DNA of 64,000 nucleotides, taken from JANPPS01 sp965246835. Its GTDB lineage: Bacteria; Pseudomonadota; Alphaproteobacteria; Acetobacterales; Acetobacteraceae. The DNA is taken from contig CBDFFQ010000001.1 in NCBI GenBank assembly GCA_965246835.1, positions 2,976,001 through 3,040,000 of the forward strand, written 5' to 3'. Below the pieces are notes generated by a model. It was not told the origin of the DNA and ran no database searches. It saw only the letters and a list, made by a program, of their open reading frames with translations. The position numbers and the translations under genes are program-made. Below, piece by piece: positions 9,077-17,590 of this stretch; positions within the stretch are counted from its first letter, which is position 1; each line of letters begins with the position of its first letter.

Positions 9077-10033
9077 ATGAACCAGATCGCCCCCCTGTCG
9101 ACCAATCCGGCCACCCTGGAACGCTGGCTGACCGGCCCGCGCTTCGCGGCCCTGCCGGCCCGCCCGGCGCAAATCGACGCGCCCGCGCTGTCGTTCGAGT
9201 TCTTCCCACCGAAGAACGATGCGCTGGAGGCGCAGCTGTGGTCCTGCGTCCGGCGGCTCGAGCCCATGGCGCCGCGCTTCGTCTCCGTCACGTACGGCGC
9301 CGGCGGCACGACGCAGGCGCGGACGCATGCGACCGTCACACGCATCCGGCGGGAAACCGGTCTGATCCCCGCTGCGCATCTCACCTGCGTCGGCGCGTCG
9401 CGGGGGGAGGTCGATGACGTGGCGCGCTCGTATTGGGATGCCGGCATCCGGCATATCGTGGCGCTGCGGGGCGATGCGCCGCCGGGTCAGGACTATGCGC
9501 CGCATCCGGATGGGTATGCCTATGCGGCGGACCTCGTGGCCGGGTTGAAGCGGGTGGCGGATTTCGAGATCTCGGTCGCGGCTTATCCCGAGACGCATCC
9601 GACCGCGCTCAGCGCCGACCATGATTTGGATAATCTGAAGCGCAAGCTGGATGCGGGCGCCACGCGGGCGATCACGCAGTATTTCTTCGATGGCAGCGTG
9701 TTCCTCTCGTTCCTGGACCGGGCGCTGGCCGCGGGCATCACGGCGCCGATCGTGCCCGGCATCATGCCGGTCTCCAACTACGCGCAGGCCGCCAAGTTCA
9801 GCGCGATGTGCGGCGCATCCGTGCCGGAGTGGATGGGCCCGCTGTTCGAGGGGCTGGACGATGACGCCGAGACTCGCCGCATGATGGGCGCGATCGTGGC
9901 GGCCGAGCAGGTGCGCCTGTTGCAGGCCAATGGCGTGGACGAGTTCCATTTCTACACGCTGAACCGGCCCGACCTTACGTATGCGATCGCGCATCTGCTG
10001 GGCGTGCGAGCCAAGACCGGTATACCGGCCTGA
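9077..10033 (+). CDS. metF: 5,10-methylenetetrahydrofolate reductase
   Basis: This 318-residue flavoprotein reduces methylene-THF to methyl-THF for methionine synthesis. The family opening SFEFFPPKN is at about residues 39-47, followed by FVSVTYGAGGTT, AHLTCVGASR, IVALRGDAPPG and, at the end, VDEFHFYTLNRPDLTYAIAHLLG. It stands alone, with a 117-bp upstream region in which I saw no convincing riboswitch. The last 59 bp overlap the 3' end of the convergent transporter gene. Confidence 0.97.
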   Translation: MNQIAPLSTNPATLERWLTGPRFAALPARPAQIDAPALSFEFFPPKNDALEAQLWSCVRRLEPMAPRFVSVTYGAGGTTQARTHATVTRIRRETGLIPAAHLTCVGASRGEVDDVARSYWDAGIRHIVALRGDAPPGQDYAPHPDGYAYAADLVAGLKRVADFEISVAAYPETHPTALSADHDLDNLKRKLDAGATRAITQYFFDGSVFLSFLDRALAAGITAPIVPGIMPVSNYAQAAKFSAMCGASVPEWMGPLFEGLDDDAETRRMMGAIVAAEQVRLLQANGVDEFHFYTLNRPDLTYAIAHLLGVRAKTGIPA

Positions 10034-10946
10034 GCAGGAAGGGGCTCAGGAACAAGGGGATCTGGCATAGGCCGAAGAACAGCGCGATCCGCGGGTCCGC
10101 CGCGGCGGGCAGAACGGCCAGATAGAGCGCCATGTTGCGGTTGCCGCTCATGAGGCCGGCTGTCGCGGCGGGGCGCCGGCCCCAGGCCGAGAACAGGGCT
10201 GACGTGACCAGGTTCAGGCCGTAATCGATGGCGAAGGCGGCGATCACGGCCTGGATCACCCAGGCCGGGTCGGCTGCGGCCCGGGCTTGCAACCCGTCCA
10301 TCACCGCGAAGCCATAGAACACCACGAGCCAGACCAGCGCGCCGTCCGTCGCCTCCGCCCAGTCCGCCAGGCGCCGGGGGCCGCATAGGCGGCGGATGCC
10401 GAGCGAGAGCAGCATCGGCAGGCCCACGATCAGCAGCAGCCGGCCCATGAAGGCGGTGGTGGAGATCGACAGATCCACCCCCATCAGCAGCAGAGCCATG
10501 GGCGGCGCCGTGATGGGCACGAGGAAGGTGGTGGCCAGCGTCACCACCAACGACAGCTCCGCATCCAGCCCCACCATGCGGGCGAAGGCCGGGCTGGAGG
10601 TTGCGGCGCAACCGGTGGCGAAGATGATCATGCCGGCTCGGATGCCGGGATCGAGGCCGAGCGGCACCGTCAGCGCCCAGATCAGCACCCAGATCAGCAC
10701 CGGGCACGCCAGCAGCTGCACCGCGATCAGCGCGCCGACCCGCCCGGGCCGCCGCAGATGCGCGAGGCTGCCGCCCACATCCACCCGCAGCAGCACCAGC
10801 GTCATCATGCACAGCACGTTGGGCGCCACGAAGTCGTGGAACGTGGAAGCCAGCGATGGGGAGGCGATGCCGCCGAAAATGCCGAGCGCCAGCAAAATCG
10901 AGCCTTGTCGCGCCGACCACGCCAGGGCTCCCCGGGCCCAGCTCAT
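9975..10946 (-). CDS. SBF/bile acid:sodium symporter-like membrane protein
   Basis: This protein of about 323 residues has some nine or ten hydrophobic segments. It resembles the bile acid:sodium symporter (BASS/SBF) fold, including the Pro-Ala region FATGCAATSSPAFARMVG and SGNRNMALYLAVLP, which match the family's crossover motifs. The substrate is unknown. The ATG at 10946 is my choice; a GTG at 10967 would add seven residues and neither has a strong ribosome site. Its 3' end lies inside the end of metF (59 bp antisense overlap). It is divergent from the UvrD-like helicase gene. Confidence 0.8.
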   Translation of the reverse strand: MSWARGALAWSARQGSILLALGIFGGIASPSLASTFHDFVAPNVLCMMTLVLLRVDVGGSLAHLRRPGRVGALIAVQLLACPVLIWVLIWALTVPLGLDPGIRAGMIIFATGCAATSSPAFARMVGLDAELSLVVTLATTFLVPITAPPMALLLMGVDLSISTTAFMGRLLLIVGLPMLLSLGIRRLCGPRRLADWAEATDGALVWLVVFYGFAVMDGLQARAAADPAWVIQAVIAAFAIDYGLNLVTSALFSAWGRRPAATAGLMSGNRNMALYLAVLPAAADPRIALFFGLCQIPLFLSPFLLRPVYRSWLARPADARSHT

Positions 10947-11005
10947 CGGGTTGGCCCCGTTCCCCACGCGCTCTATATCCCTCGGATGATCACGACGCCC
11001 GCAGC

Positions 11006-13192
11006 ATGACCGAATACCTCGTTCGCTTGAACCCCGAGCAGCGCGCGGCCGTGGAGGCGGTGGACGGGCCGTTGCTGGTGCTGGCGGGCGCCGGGACGGG
11101 CAAGACGCGGGTGCTGACGACGCGGTTTGCGCATATCCTGTTGACGAAGCGCGCTTTTCCCAACCAGGTCCTGGCGGTCACGTTCACCAACAAGGCGGCG
11201 CGCGAGATGCGGGAGCGCGTCGGTCACATCCTCGGCAGCCCGGCGGAAGGGCTGTGGCTCGGCACCTTCCACGCGCTCTGCGCCCGCATGCTGCGCCGGC
11301 ACGCGCCGCTGGTGGGGCTCACCTCCGGCTTCACGATCCTGGATGGGGACGATCAGCTCCGCGTGCTGAAGCAGGTGATGGAGGCCGCGCATATCGACCC
11401 GAAGCGATGGGCGCCGCCCGCGCTGATGGGCATGATCCAGCGCTGGAAGGACCGCGGCCTGCCGCCCGATCGCGTGACGGCGGCGGAGGAGGGGGATTTC
11501 GCGGGCGGACAGTCCCGGGCGCTGTATGCGGCGTATCAGGCTCGGCTCGCACAGCTCAACACCGCGGATTTCGGTGATCTGCTCCTCCACATGACGGAAA
11601 TCCTGCGGAATGAGCCGGACGTTTTGGCGCAGTATCACCGCATGTTCCGCTACATCCTGGTGGACGAGTATCAGGACACGAACCTCGTGCAATACATGTG
11701 GCTGCGGCTGCTGGCGCAGGGGCACAAGAATATTTGCTGCGTGGGCGATGACGATCAGTCGATCTACTCGTGGCGGGGCGCCGAGGTCGAGAATATCCTC
11801 CGGTTCGAGAAGGATTTCCCTGGGGCCAGGGTCGTGCGGCTCGAGAGCAATTACCGCTCCACAATGCCGATTTTGGCCGCAGCCTCCGGACTGATCTCGC
11901 ATAATGAGGGGCGGCTCGGCAAGACGCTGCGCTCCGGCCGCAACGACGCCGCGGGCGATCCGGTCAGCGTGATCGGGCTGTGGGACTCCGACGAGGAGGC
12001 GCGCATGGTGGGCGACCGCGCGGCCGAGCTGCGGCGGGACGGGCATTCCTTGGCCGAGATTGCGATCCTGGTCCGCACCTCCGCCCAGACCCGGGCATTC
12101 GAGGAGCGGATGATCACCTTGGGCCTGCCGTATCGCGTGGTGGGCGGGTTGCGATTCTATGAGCGGGCCGAGATCCGGGACGCCATCGCCTATATGCGCG
12201 TGCTGCATCAGCCCAATGACGACCTCGCGTTCGAGCGCATCGTCAACCTGCCCCGGCGCGGCGTGGGGGACGTGGCGCTGCGGGCCATGCATGAGGCGTC
12301 ACGCGAGCAGGGCATACCCCTGGCTCTGGCCGCCGAGCGTCTGCTGAGTGCCGGGGCGTTCAAAGGCCGGATGAAGACGGCGCTCGCAGACATGTTTCAG
12401 GGGTTTGCCCGCTGGCGGGAGCAGATCGGGCGGGAGGGCCATATCCTGACCACCGCCACGATGCTGGACGAGAGCGGCTACATGGAGATGTGGCGGCAGG
12501 ACAAATCCCCGGATGCGCCGGGGCGGCTCGAGAACCTGAAGGAGCTGGTGCGGGCGTTGGCCGATTTCGAGACGATGGCGGGGTTCCTGGAGCATGTCTC
12601 GTTGGTGATGGAGAACGAGCAGAACGCGGAGGGCGAGCGGCTGAGCATGATGACTTTGCATGGCGCCAAGGGGCTGGAGTTCGACACCGTGTTCCTGCCC
12701 GGCTGGGAGGAGGGTTTGTTTCCGAGCCAGCGCACGCTCGATGAGGGCGGCCAGAAGGGGCTCGAGGAGGAGCGGCGGCTCGCCTATGTCGGGCTGACGC
12801 GGGCGCGGAGACGGGCGATCGTGAGCCACGCCGCCAATCGCCGGCTGTATGCGACGTGGCAGAGCAGCCTACCGAGCCGCTTCATCGACGAGCTGCCGGA
12901 CGAGCATACGGAGCGGCTGGGTTCCGCCGCGATGGAGCGGGAGAAGCGGCTGCTGTCGGCGCCGAGCGTGTTCAATGGCGGGCCGCTGATGGCGCGCCGG
13001 GCGAAGGAGGTCGCGGCGTGGGAGCTGCCGGAGCGGCCGAAGCGGGCGGAGGCGATCCCGGTCGGCACGCGGGTGTTCCACCAGAAATTCGGCTATGGCC
13101 AGGTGCTGGCGGTGGATGACGACCGGCTCGACATCGCATTCGAGAAGGCCGGGCAGAAGCGTCTGCTGGACCGCTTCGTGGAACGCGCGTGA
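11006..13192 (+). CDS. uvrD: UvrD/PcrA/Rep-family ATP-dependent DNA helicase
   Basis: This 728-residue superfamily 1A helicase unwinds DNA 3' to 5' in repair and replication restart. It shows the Q motif (LNPEQRAAV), Walker A GAGTGKT at residues 28-34, FTNKAAREM, FGDLLL, DEYQDTN, DDQSIYSWRGA, the motif IV-VI set (LESNYRS, TLHGAKGLEFDTVFLPGWEEG, EERRLAYVGLTRA) and a C-terminal extension (GTRVFHQKFGYGQVLAVDDD) typical of PcrA/UvrD. I start at the ATG at 11006; a longer in-frame extension has the wrong composition. The stop overlaps the prmA start (GTGA). PcrA and UvrD names cannot be separated by eye. Confidence 0.95.
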   Translation: MTEYLVRLNPEQRAAVEAVDGPLLVLAGAGTGKTRVLTTRFAHILLTKRAFPNQVLAVTFTNKAAREMRERVGHILGSPAEGLWLGTFHALCARMLRRHAPLVGLTSGFTILDGDDQLRVLKQVMEAAHIDPKRWAPPALMGMIQRWKDRGLPPDRVTAAEEGDFAGGQSRALYAAYQARLAQLNTADFGDLLLHMTEILRNEPDVLAQYHRMFRYILVDEYQDTNLVQYMWLRLLAQGHKNICCVGDDDQSIYSWRGAEVENILRFEKDFPGARVVRLESNYRSTMPILAAASGLISHNEGRLGKTLRSGRNDAAGDPVSVIGLWDSDEEARMVGDRAAELRRDGHSLAEIAILVRTSAQTRAFEERMITLGLPYRVVGGLRFYERAEIRDAIAYMRVLHQPNDDLAFERIVNLPRRGVGDVALRAMHEASREQGIPLALAAERLLSAGAFKGRMKTALADMFQGFARWREQIGREGHILTTATMLDESGYMEMWRQDKSPDAPGRLENLKELVRALADFETMAGFLEHVSLVMENEQNAEGERLSMMTLHGAKGLEFDTVFLPGWEEGLFPSQRTLDEGGQKGLEEERRLAYVGLTRARRRAIVSHAANRRLYATWQSSLPSRFIDELPDEHTERLGSAAMEREKRLLSAPSVFNGGPLMARRAKEVAAWELPERPKRAEAIPVGTRVFHQKFGYGQVLAVDDDRLDIAFEKAGQKRLLDRFVERA

Positions 13193-14115
13193 GCCCGCCG
13201 TTCACGCGCCGCCGGGCAGGGCCGTTGGAGACCGCCTGGGTCGAGGTGCCGGAGGCGGCGCTGGAGCCGTTCGAAGCGGCGTTCGAGGCGCATTGCGACG
13301 CCGTGGGCATGTTCCTGGCCGACGAGGACGCCCGGATCTGGCGGGTCGAAGGCGTGCGGGACCGGGACGAGGATATCGGGCCGCTGTCCCGCGCCGTCAT
13401 GCTGGCGGGCTTTGCGGGCGGGTATGACGCGCCGCTCAACCGGGAGGCTGTCGAGGCCGAGGGTTGGGTTCTGCGCACACAGGAGGCGTTTCCGGAGCTG
13501 CTGGTCGGGCGCCGGTTCGCGGTGCGGGGCACGCATGACCGGAGTGCTGCGGCGGCGGGGCGGATCACGCTGGTGCTGGATGCCGGGCTGGCCTTCGGGT
13601 CGGGGGAGCATGGCTCCACCCGCGGCTGCTTGCGGGCGCTGGAGCGGGTGGCGCGGACGCTGCCGGCGCGGCCGCGTGCGTTGGATCTCGGCACCGGGTC
13701 GGGCATCTTGGCCATGGCGGCGGCGCGGCTGTTGCGGGTGCCGGTCCTGGCGACGGATATCGAGCCGTGGTCCGTGCGCGTGGCCGGTCAGAATGCGGTG
13801 GCGAATGGCGCCGGGCGATTGGTCCGGCCGGTGCTGGCCGATGGGTGGCGCAGCGTGCGGGTGCGGCGGGCGGCGCCGTTCGACCTGGTGTTCGCCAATA
13901 TCTTGGCGCGACCTTTGTGCCGGATGGCCGGGGGCCTTGCGGCGCATTTGGCGCCGGGCGGCACCGCCATTCTGGCCGGGCTATTGGACAGCCAGGCCCG
14001 GCTCGTGCTTGCCGCCCATCGCCGGCAGGGCCTGGTCCTGGTGGACCGGCTCTGCGAGGGGCAATGGACGACGCTTGTGATCAGGAAGCCGGTCAGACTC
14101 GGCCCCGTGGCTTAG
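13189..14115 (+). CDS. prmA: Ribosomal protein L11 methyltransferase
   Basis: This 308-residue SAM-dependent methyltransferase trimethylates ribosomal protein L11. The N-terminal substrate domain holds the GLAFGSGEHGSTRGCLRAL motif that precedes the Rossmann fold. The SAM loop is ALDLGTGSGILAMAAA, and FANILARPL supplies the NxLA-type catalytic region. It begins at a GTG overlapping the helicase stop. Its TAG stop shares bases with the stop of the convergent DUF1127 gene (TTAG at 14112-14115). Confidence 0.93.
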   Translation: MSPPFTRRRAGPLETAWVEVPEAALEPFEAAFEAHCDAVGMFLADEDARIWRVEGVRDRDEDIGPLSRAVMLAGFAGGYDAPLNREAVEAEGWVLRTQEAFPELLVGRRFAVRGTHDRSAAAAGRITLVLDAGLAFGSGEHGSTRGCLRALERVARTLPARPRALDLGTGSGILAMAAARLLRVPVLATDIEPWSVRVAGQNAVANGAGRLVRPVLADGWRSVRVRRAAPFDLVFANILARPLCRMAGGLAAHLAPGGTAILAGLLDSQARLVLAAHRRQGLVLVDRLCEGQWTTLVIRKPVRLGPVA

Positions 14116-14396
14116 GCGTGGCGGGCGCGGGCGAAGCGCGGGTCGAACACCCGGCCCAACTCGGAGCGGTTGAGGCCGATATCCGCGAGCTCACGGTCCG
14201 TAAGGCTAGACAGTTCGTCCAGCACGGCGCGGCGACGCACCATGGCCGACACCGCGCCCACCAGGCGGGCGATCAGGCCATGAGAGGACTGGCGGTCGGC
14301 GACGGTGCCGTCCGTGCCCTGCAGGGCCGAGCCACGATAGGTCAGGCTGTCGGACATCAGGAGGGCGATCTGTTCCTTGGCGAGAGGGGCGTTCAT
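14112..14396 (-). CDS. DUF1127 domain protein
   Basis: This is a small protein of 94 residues from the ATG at 14396, which has AAGGA at good spacing. The C-terminal half RRAVLDELSSLTDRELADIGLNRSEL is the DUF1127 motif. Members of this family are small proteins that in several alphaproteobacteria affect small-RNA turnover, phosphate and carbon metabolism. The N-terminal half is not recognised. Its promoter region is shared with the divergent aminopeptidase gene and contains a 17-bp palindrome. Confidence 0.88.
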   Translation of the reverse strand: MNAPLAKEQIALLMSDSLTYRGSALQGTDGTVADRQSSHGLIARLVGAVSAMVRRRAVLDELSSLTDRELADIGLNRSELGRVFDPRFARARHA

Positions 14397-14527
14397 GGAA
14401 GTAAGTCCTTGCGAAATCATCTGGCGATCAGTCCGGCCCGGCACATCTGGCGCCGCTCCGTGATCGTCTTGAGAGGCAATATGAGCTTTTGATGCTGCGA
14501 TGCAGCACGCTAAGTAGCCGTAACTGA

Positions 14528-14544
14528 CATGCACCAGGTGCATG
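14528..14544. promoter_or_regulatory. 17-bp palindrome in a divergent promoter region
   Basis: CATGCACC-A-GGTGCATG is a perfect 8+1+8 inverted repeat in the 185-bp gap between the DUF1127 gene and the aminopeptidase gene, 38 bp before the latter's ATG. Its size and place fit an operator for a dimeric repressor. No regulator is identified. Confidence 0.45.
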
Positions 14545-14581
14545 ACAATGCTCTCAGGTATGTGAAAATGGTGAAGATAAG

Positions 14582-16336
14582 ATGAATTCGAGCGAGCGCC
14601 TTGCGACCCTGCGGCACGCTATTGCCAGGGGTGGCATGGATGGGCTTCTCGTGCCCCGGGCGGATGAGCACCTCGGCGAGTATGTGCCGCCCTGCGCCGA
14701 GCGGCTGGCGTGGCTGACGGGCTTTACGGGCTCGGCCGGGCTCGCGATCGTGTTGCAGGACCGCGCCGCCGTGTTCACCGATGGCCGCTACACCACGCAG
14801 CTGGCGCGCGAGACGGATGCCGCGTCGTTCGAGCTGCGTCACAGCGTCGATGACCCGGCGCCCGAGTGGCTGGCGGCCCAGGCGCCGGGCCTCCGCATCG
14901 GCTACGATCCCTGGCTGATGAGTGAGGAGGGGGTCGCCCGTTTCACCGCCGCCGGTGTCGAGATGGTGGCGTGCCCGGCCAATCCGATCGACCAAGTCTG
15001 GACCGATCGCCCCGCCCCGCCGGCGGCACCGGCCTTTCCGCACCCGCTCGAATTCGCGGGCCAGGGCTCCGCCGAGAAGCGTCGGGCGGTCGGGGCCGTG
15101 CTCGCGGCGGCCAAGCAGGATGCGGCCGTGCTGAGCGACCCGGCGTCCCTCGCGTGGCTGCTCAACCTGCGCGGCGCCGATCTGGAATTCGTGCCGGTGG
15201 CGCTCGGCTTCGCCCTGCTGCGGGCCGACGGCCGCGCTACAGTGTTTATGGACGCCGCCAAGCTGGATTGTGTCAGGGACTGGCTCGGCCCGGACGTGAC
15301 CTGCGCCGGGCGGGAGGCGCTGGAGCCGGCGTTGGCGGCGCTTGGGGGACAGCGAGTCCGCGTGGACGCCGCGGGCACCCCGGCCTGGTTCGCCAGCACG
15401 TTGCGCGCGGCCGGGGCCGAATTGGTGGCCGGGATGGACCCGTGCGCGCTGCCCCGTGCCTGCAAGAACGCCGTGGAGCAGGAGGGGGCCCGCATTGCAC
15501 ACCGCACCGATGGGGTGGCGTTATGCCGTTTCCTGCATTGGCTCGATGCCGAGGGAAGGGGCGCCACCGAGATGCAGGCCGTCGCCCGGTTGCGCGCCTT
15601 CCGGGCGGAGCACCCGGCATGCCGCGGCGAGAGTTTTCCGGCCATCTCCGGCGCCGGCGAGCATGGGGCGATCATCCATTACCGGGTCAGCCCGGAGACG
15701 GACCGGGTGATCGGGGCCGATGTGGCCTATTTGATCGACAGCGGCGGCCAGTACCCGATGGGCACGACGGACGTGACCCGCACGATCTGGACCGGTCCCG
15801 GCGATCCACCGGCCGAGCTGCGCGACCGCTACACCCGCGTGCTGCAGGGCCACATCGCGTTGGCGACGGCGGTGTTCCCCGAGGGGGTGGCCGGCCCGCA
15901 TCTGGACGCGTTCGCGCGGCGGGCGTTGTGGGATGCCGGGCTGGATTACGATCATGGGACCGGACATGGCGTGGGCAGTTATCTGTCCGTGCACGAGGGT
16001 CCGGCCAGCTTGTCGCGCGCCGGGCGGATGACGAAGCTGGCGGCGGGCATGATCCTGTCGGACGAGCCCGGCTTCTATCTGCCGGGCGCGTATGGCATCC
16101 GGCTGGAAAATCTTTTGATCGTGCAGCCAGCCGAGACCGGGTCCGTACGGCCTTTCCTGCGCTTCGAGACGCTGACGCTGGCGCCGTTCGACCGGCGGCT
16201 GGTGGCGATCGAACTGCTGAGCGGGGCGGAGCGGGCGTGGCTGCGCGCCTACCATGCGCGGGTGCTATCGGAAGTCATGCTGGACGGCGCGGCGCGGGAG
16301 TGGCTGACCGAGGGGTGTGCCAGCTGGAACGAATGA
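14582..16336 (+). CDS. pepP: Aminopeptidase P family protein (M24B, Xaa-Pro aminopeptidase)
   Basis: This 584-residue two-metal peptidase removes an N-terminal residue before proline. It is the long form with two creatinase-like N-terminal domains ahead of the pita-bread catalytic domain. Metal ligands are visible in order: Asp in LIDSGGQY, Asp in GTTDVTRT, His in GTGHGVGSYLSVHEGP, Glu in SDEPGFY and Glu in GIRLENLL. It is cytoplasmic, with no signal peptide. A VOC protein follows 15 bp downstream and may be co-transcribed. Confidence 0.93.
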   Translation: MNSSERLATLRHAIARGGMDGLLVPRADEHLGEYVPPCAERLAWLTGFTGSAGLAIVLQDRAAVFTDGRYTTQLARETDAASFELRHSVDDPAPEWLAAQAPGLRIGYDPWLMSEEGVARFTAAGVEMVACPANPIDQVWTDRPAPPAAPAFPHPLEFAGQGSAEKRRAVGAVLAAAKQDAAVLSDPASLAWLLNLRGADLEFVPVALGFALLRADGRATVFMDAAKLDCVRDWLGPDVTCAGREALEPALAALGGQRVRVDAAGTPAWFASTLRAAGAELVAGMDPCALPRACKNAVEQEGARIAHRTDGVALCRFLHWLDAEGRGATEMQAVARLRAFRAEHPACRGESFPAISGAGEHGAIIHYRVSPETDRVIGADVAYLIDSGGQYPMGTTDVTRTIWTGPGDPPAELRDRYTRVLQGHIALATAVFPEGVAGPHLDAFARRALWDAGLDYDHGTGHGVGSYLSVHEGPASLSRAGRMTKLAAGMILSDEPGFYLPGAYGIRLENLLIVQPAETGSVRPFLRFETLTLAPFDRRLVAIELLSGAERAWLRAYHARVLSEVMLDGAAREWLTEGCASWNE

Positions 16337-16351
16337 AGGGGAGAGCCCGGA

Positions 16352-16744
16352 ATGTCCGTGACAGGTCTGGACCACATCCAACTCGCAATGCCGAAGGGAC
16401 GGGAGACGGACGTGCGGGCATTCTACGAAGGTCTGCTGGGCATCTCCGAAGTCGCCAAGCCTGGTGCGCTGGTCCAACGCGGCGGCTGCTGGTTTGAGTG
16501 TGGCGCACTTAAGGTGCACCTTGGGGTCGAGGACGATTTCCGACCCGCTCGAAAGGCGCATCCCGCCTTCTTCGTCACCGACCTTGATGCGATGACGACC
16601 GCGCTGGCACGGGCCGGGTTGCGAGTGACCTCGGACGAGTCTCTGGACGGATGCGCGCGGGTTCACACCGCAGACCCGTTCGGGAACCGGATCGAGTTGA
16701 TCCAGGCTTTCTCTAGTTTCGTCAGGCGGCCGCCTTCCCCGTGA
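16352..16744 (+). CDS. VOC family (glyoxalase/dioxygenase-fold) protein
   Basis: This is a 130-residue protein with one vicinal-oxygen-chelate module. LDHIQLAMPKGRE gives the first metal-ligand position and DPFGNRIELIQ the last, with FYEGLLGI and HPAFFVTDL between. The specific reaction cannot be read from this. Its G+C looks slightly lower than its neighbours. The 3' end overlaps the convergent PEP-mutase-like gene by 23 bp. Confidence 0.85.
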   Translation: MSVTGLDHIQLAMPKGRETDVRAFYEGLLGISEVAKPGALVQRGGCWFECGALKVHLGVEDDFRPARKAHPAFFVTDLDAMTTALARAGLRVTSDESLDGCARVHTADPFGNRIELIQAFSSFVRRPPSP

Positions 16745-17552
16745 TCGCCGCCTCGATCGCGGCATGGCCCGGCACGACGCCCAGCGCGCCAGGCAGGTCG
16801 CCGGCCGCCAGAAGCCTTGCGGCGTCCAGCACGCGTCCATAGGCCGCCCGGGCCAGCGCGCCGCCGACGCTGATGCGGCGCACCCCGGCCGCCGCCAGGG
16901 CCTCGGCCGGCAGCAGGCCGTCGCGCGGCCCGGCCAGCACGTTGACCGGGCGGGGCGCCACGGCCGCCACCACCGTCCGGATCGCGTCCATGGATGGCAG
17001 GCCGGGGGCATACAGGCAGTCCGCCCCGGCTTCCGCGAACGCCACCAGGCGGCGCACGGTGTCATCGAGGTCGGGCCGGCCGTGCAGGAAGTTTTCGGCG
17101 CGGGCGGTCAGCATGAAGGGGCGCGGCGCGGCGCGGGCGGCCAGCACCGCGGCGCGTATGCGGGCGACCGCGTGGTCGAAATCGTGGAGCGGGTGGGCCG
17201 GGTCACCGGTAGTGTCCTCGATCGTGCAGCCGCATAGGCCGGCCTCCGCGGCCATCCGGACCGTGGCCGCAACCGCCTCCGGATCGGGGCCGTAGCCATC
17301 TTCGAGGTCCGCCGAGACCGGGAGCGGCGTGGCCTGCACGACGTCGGCGGCGTTGGCGAGGGCGTCTTGCCGGGTTACCAGACCCTTGCCGTCCGCGCGG
17401 CCCAGCATGAAGGCGAGGCCGGCGGAGGTGGTGGCGATCGCCTTGAACCCGGCATGGGTCAGGATGGCCGCGCTGCCGGCGTCCCACGCATTGGGGAGGA
17501 TGAAGCATCCCCCGGTGTGCAATGCCTGGAACCGCTCGGCTTTCTCGGACAT
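16722..17552 (-). CDS. Isocitrate lyase/PEP mutase family protein
   Basis: This 276-residue TIM-barrel protein belongs to the ICL/PEPM superfamily. Conserved parts are LPNAWDAGSA, TTSAGLAFMLG, VSADLEDGYG (metal-binding Asp/Glu), CTIEDTTGD, LTARAENFLHG and YAPGLPSM. The usual PEP-mutase or isocitrate-lyase catalytic loop is not clearly present, as in the many uncharacterised members that probably act as carbon-carbon lyases. I start at the ATG at 17552. It lies 38 bp downstream of ligA on the same strand, so it may be the last gene of the long minus-strand block. Confidence 0.85.
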   Translation of the reverse strand: MSEKAERFQALHTGGCFILPNAWDAGSAAILTHAGFKAIATTSAGLAFMLGRADGKGLVTRQDALANAADVVQATPLPVSADLEDGYGPDPEAVAATVRMAAEAGLCGCTIEDTTGDPAHPLHDFDHAVARIRAAVLAARAAPRPFMLTARAENFLHGRPDLDDTVRRLVAFAEAGADCLYAPGLPSMDAIRTVVAAVAPRPVNVLAGPRDGLLPAEALAAAGVRRISVGGALARAAYGRVLDAARLLAAGDLPGALGVVPGHAAIEAAITGKAAA

Positions 17553-17590
17553 GGTGTTTCCCTTCTCGTCGCTGCGCTGGCGATGACGGT

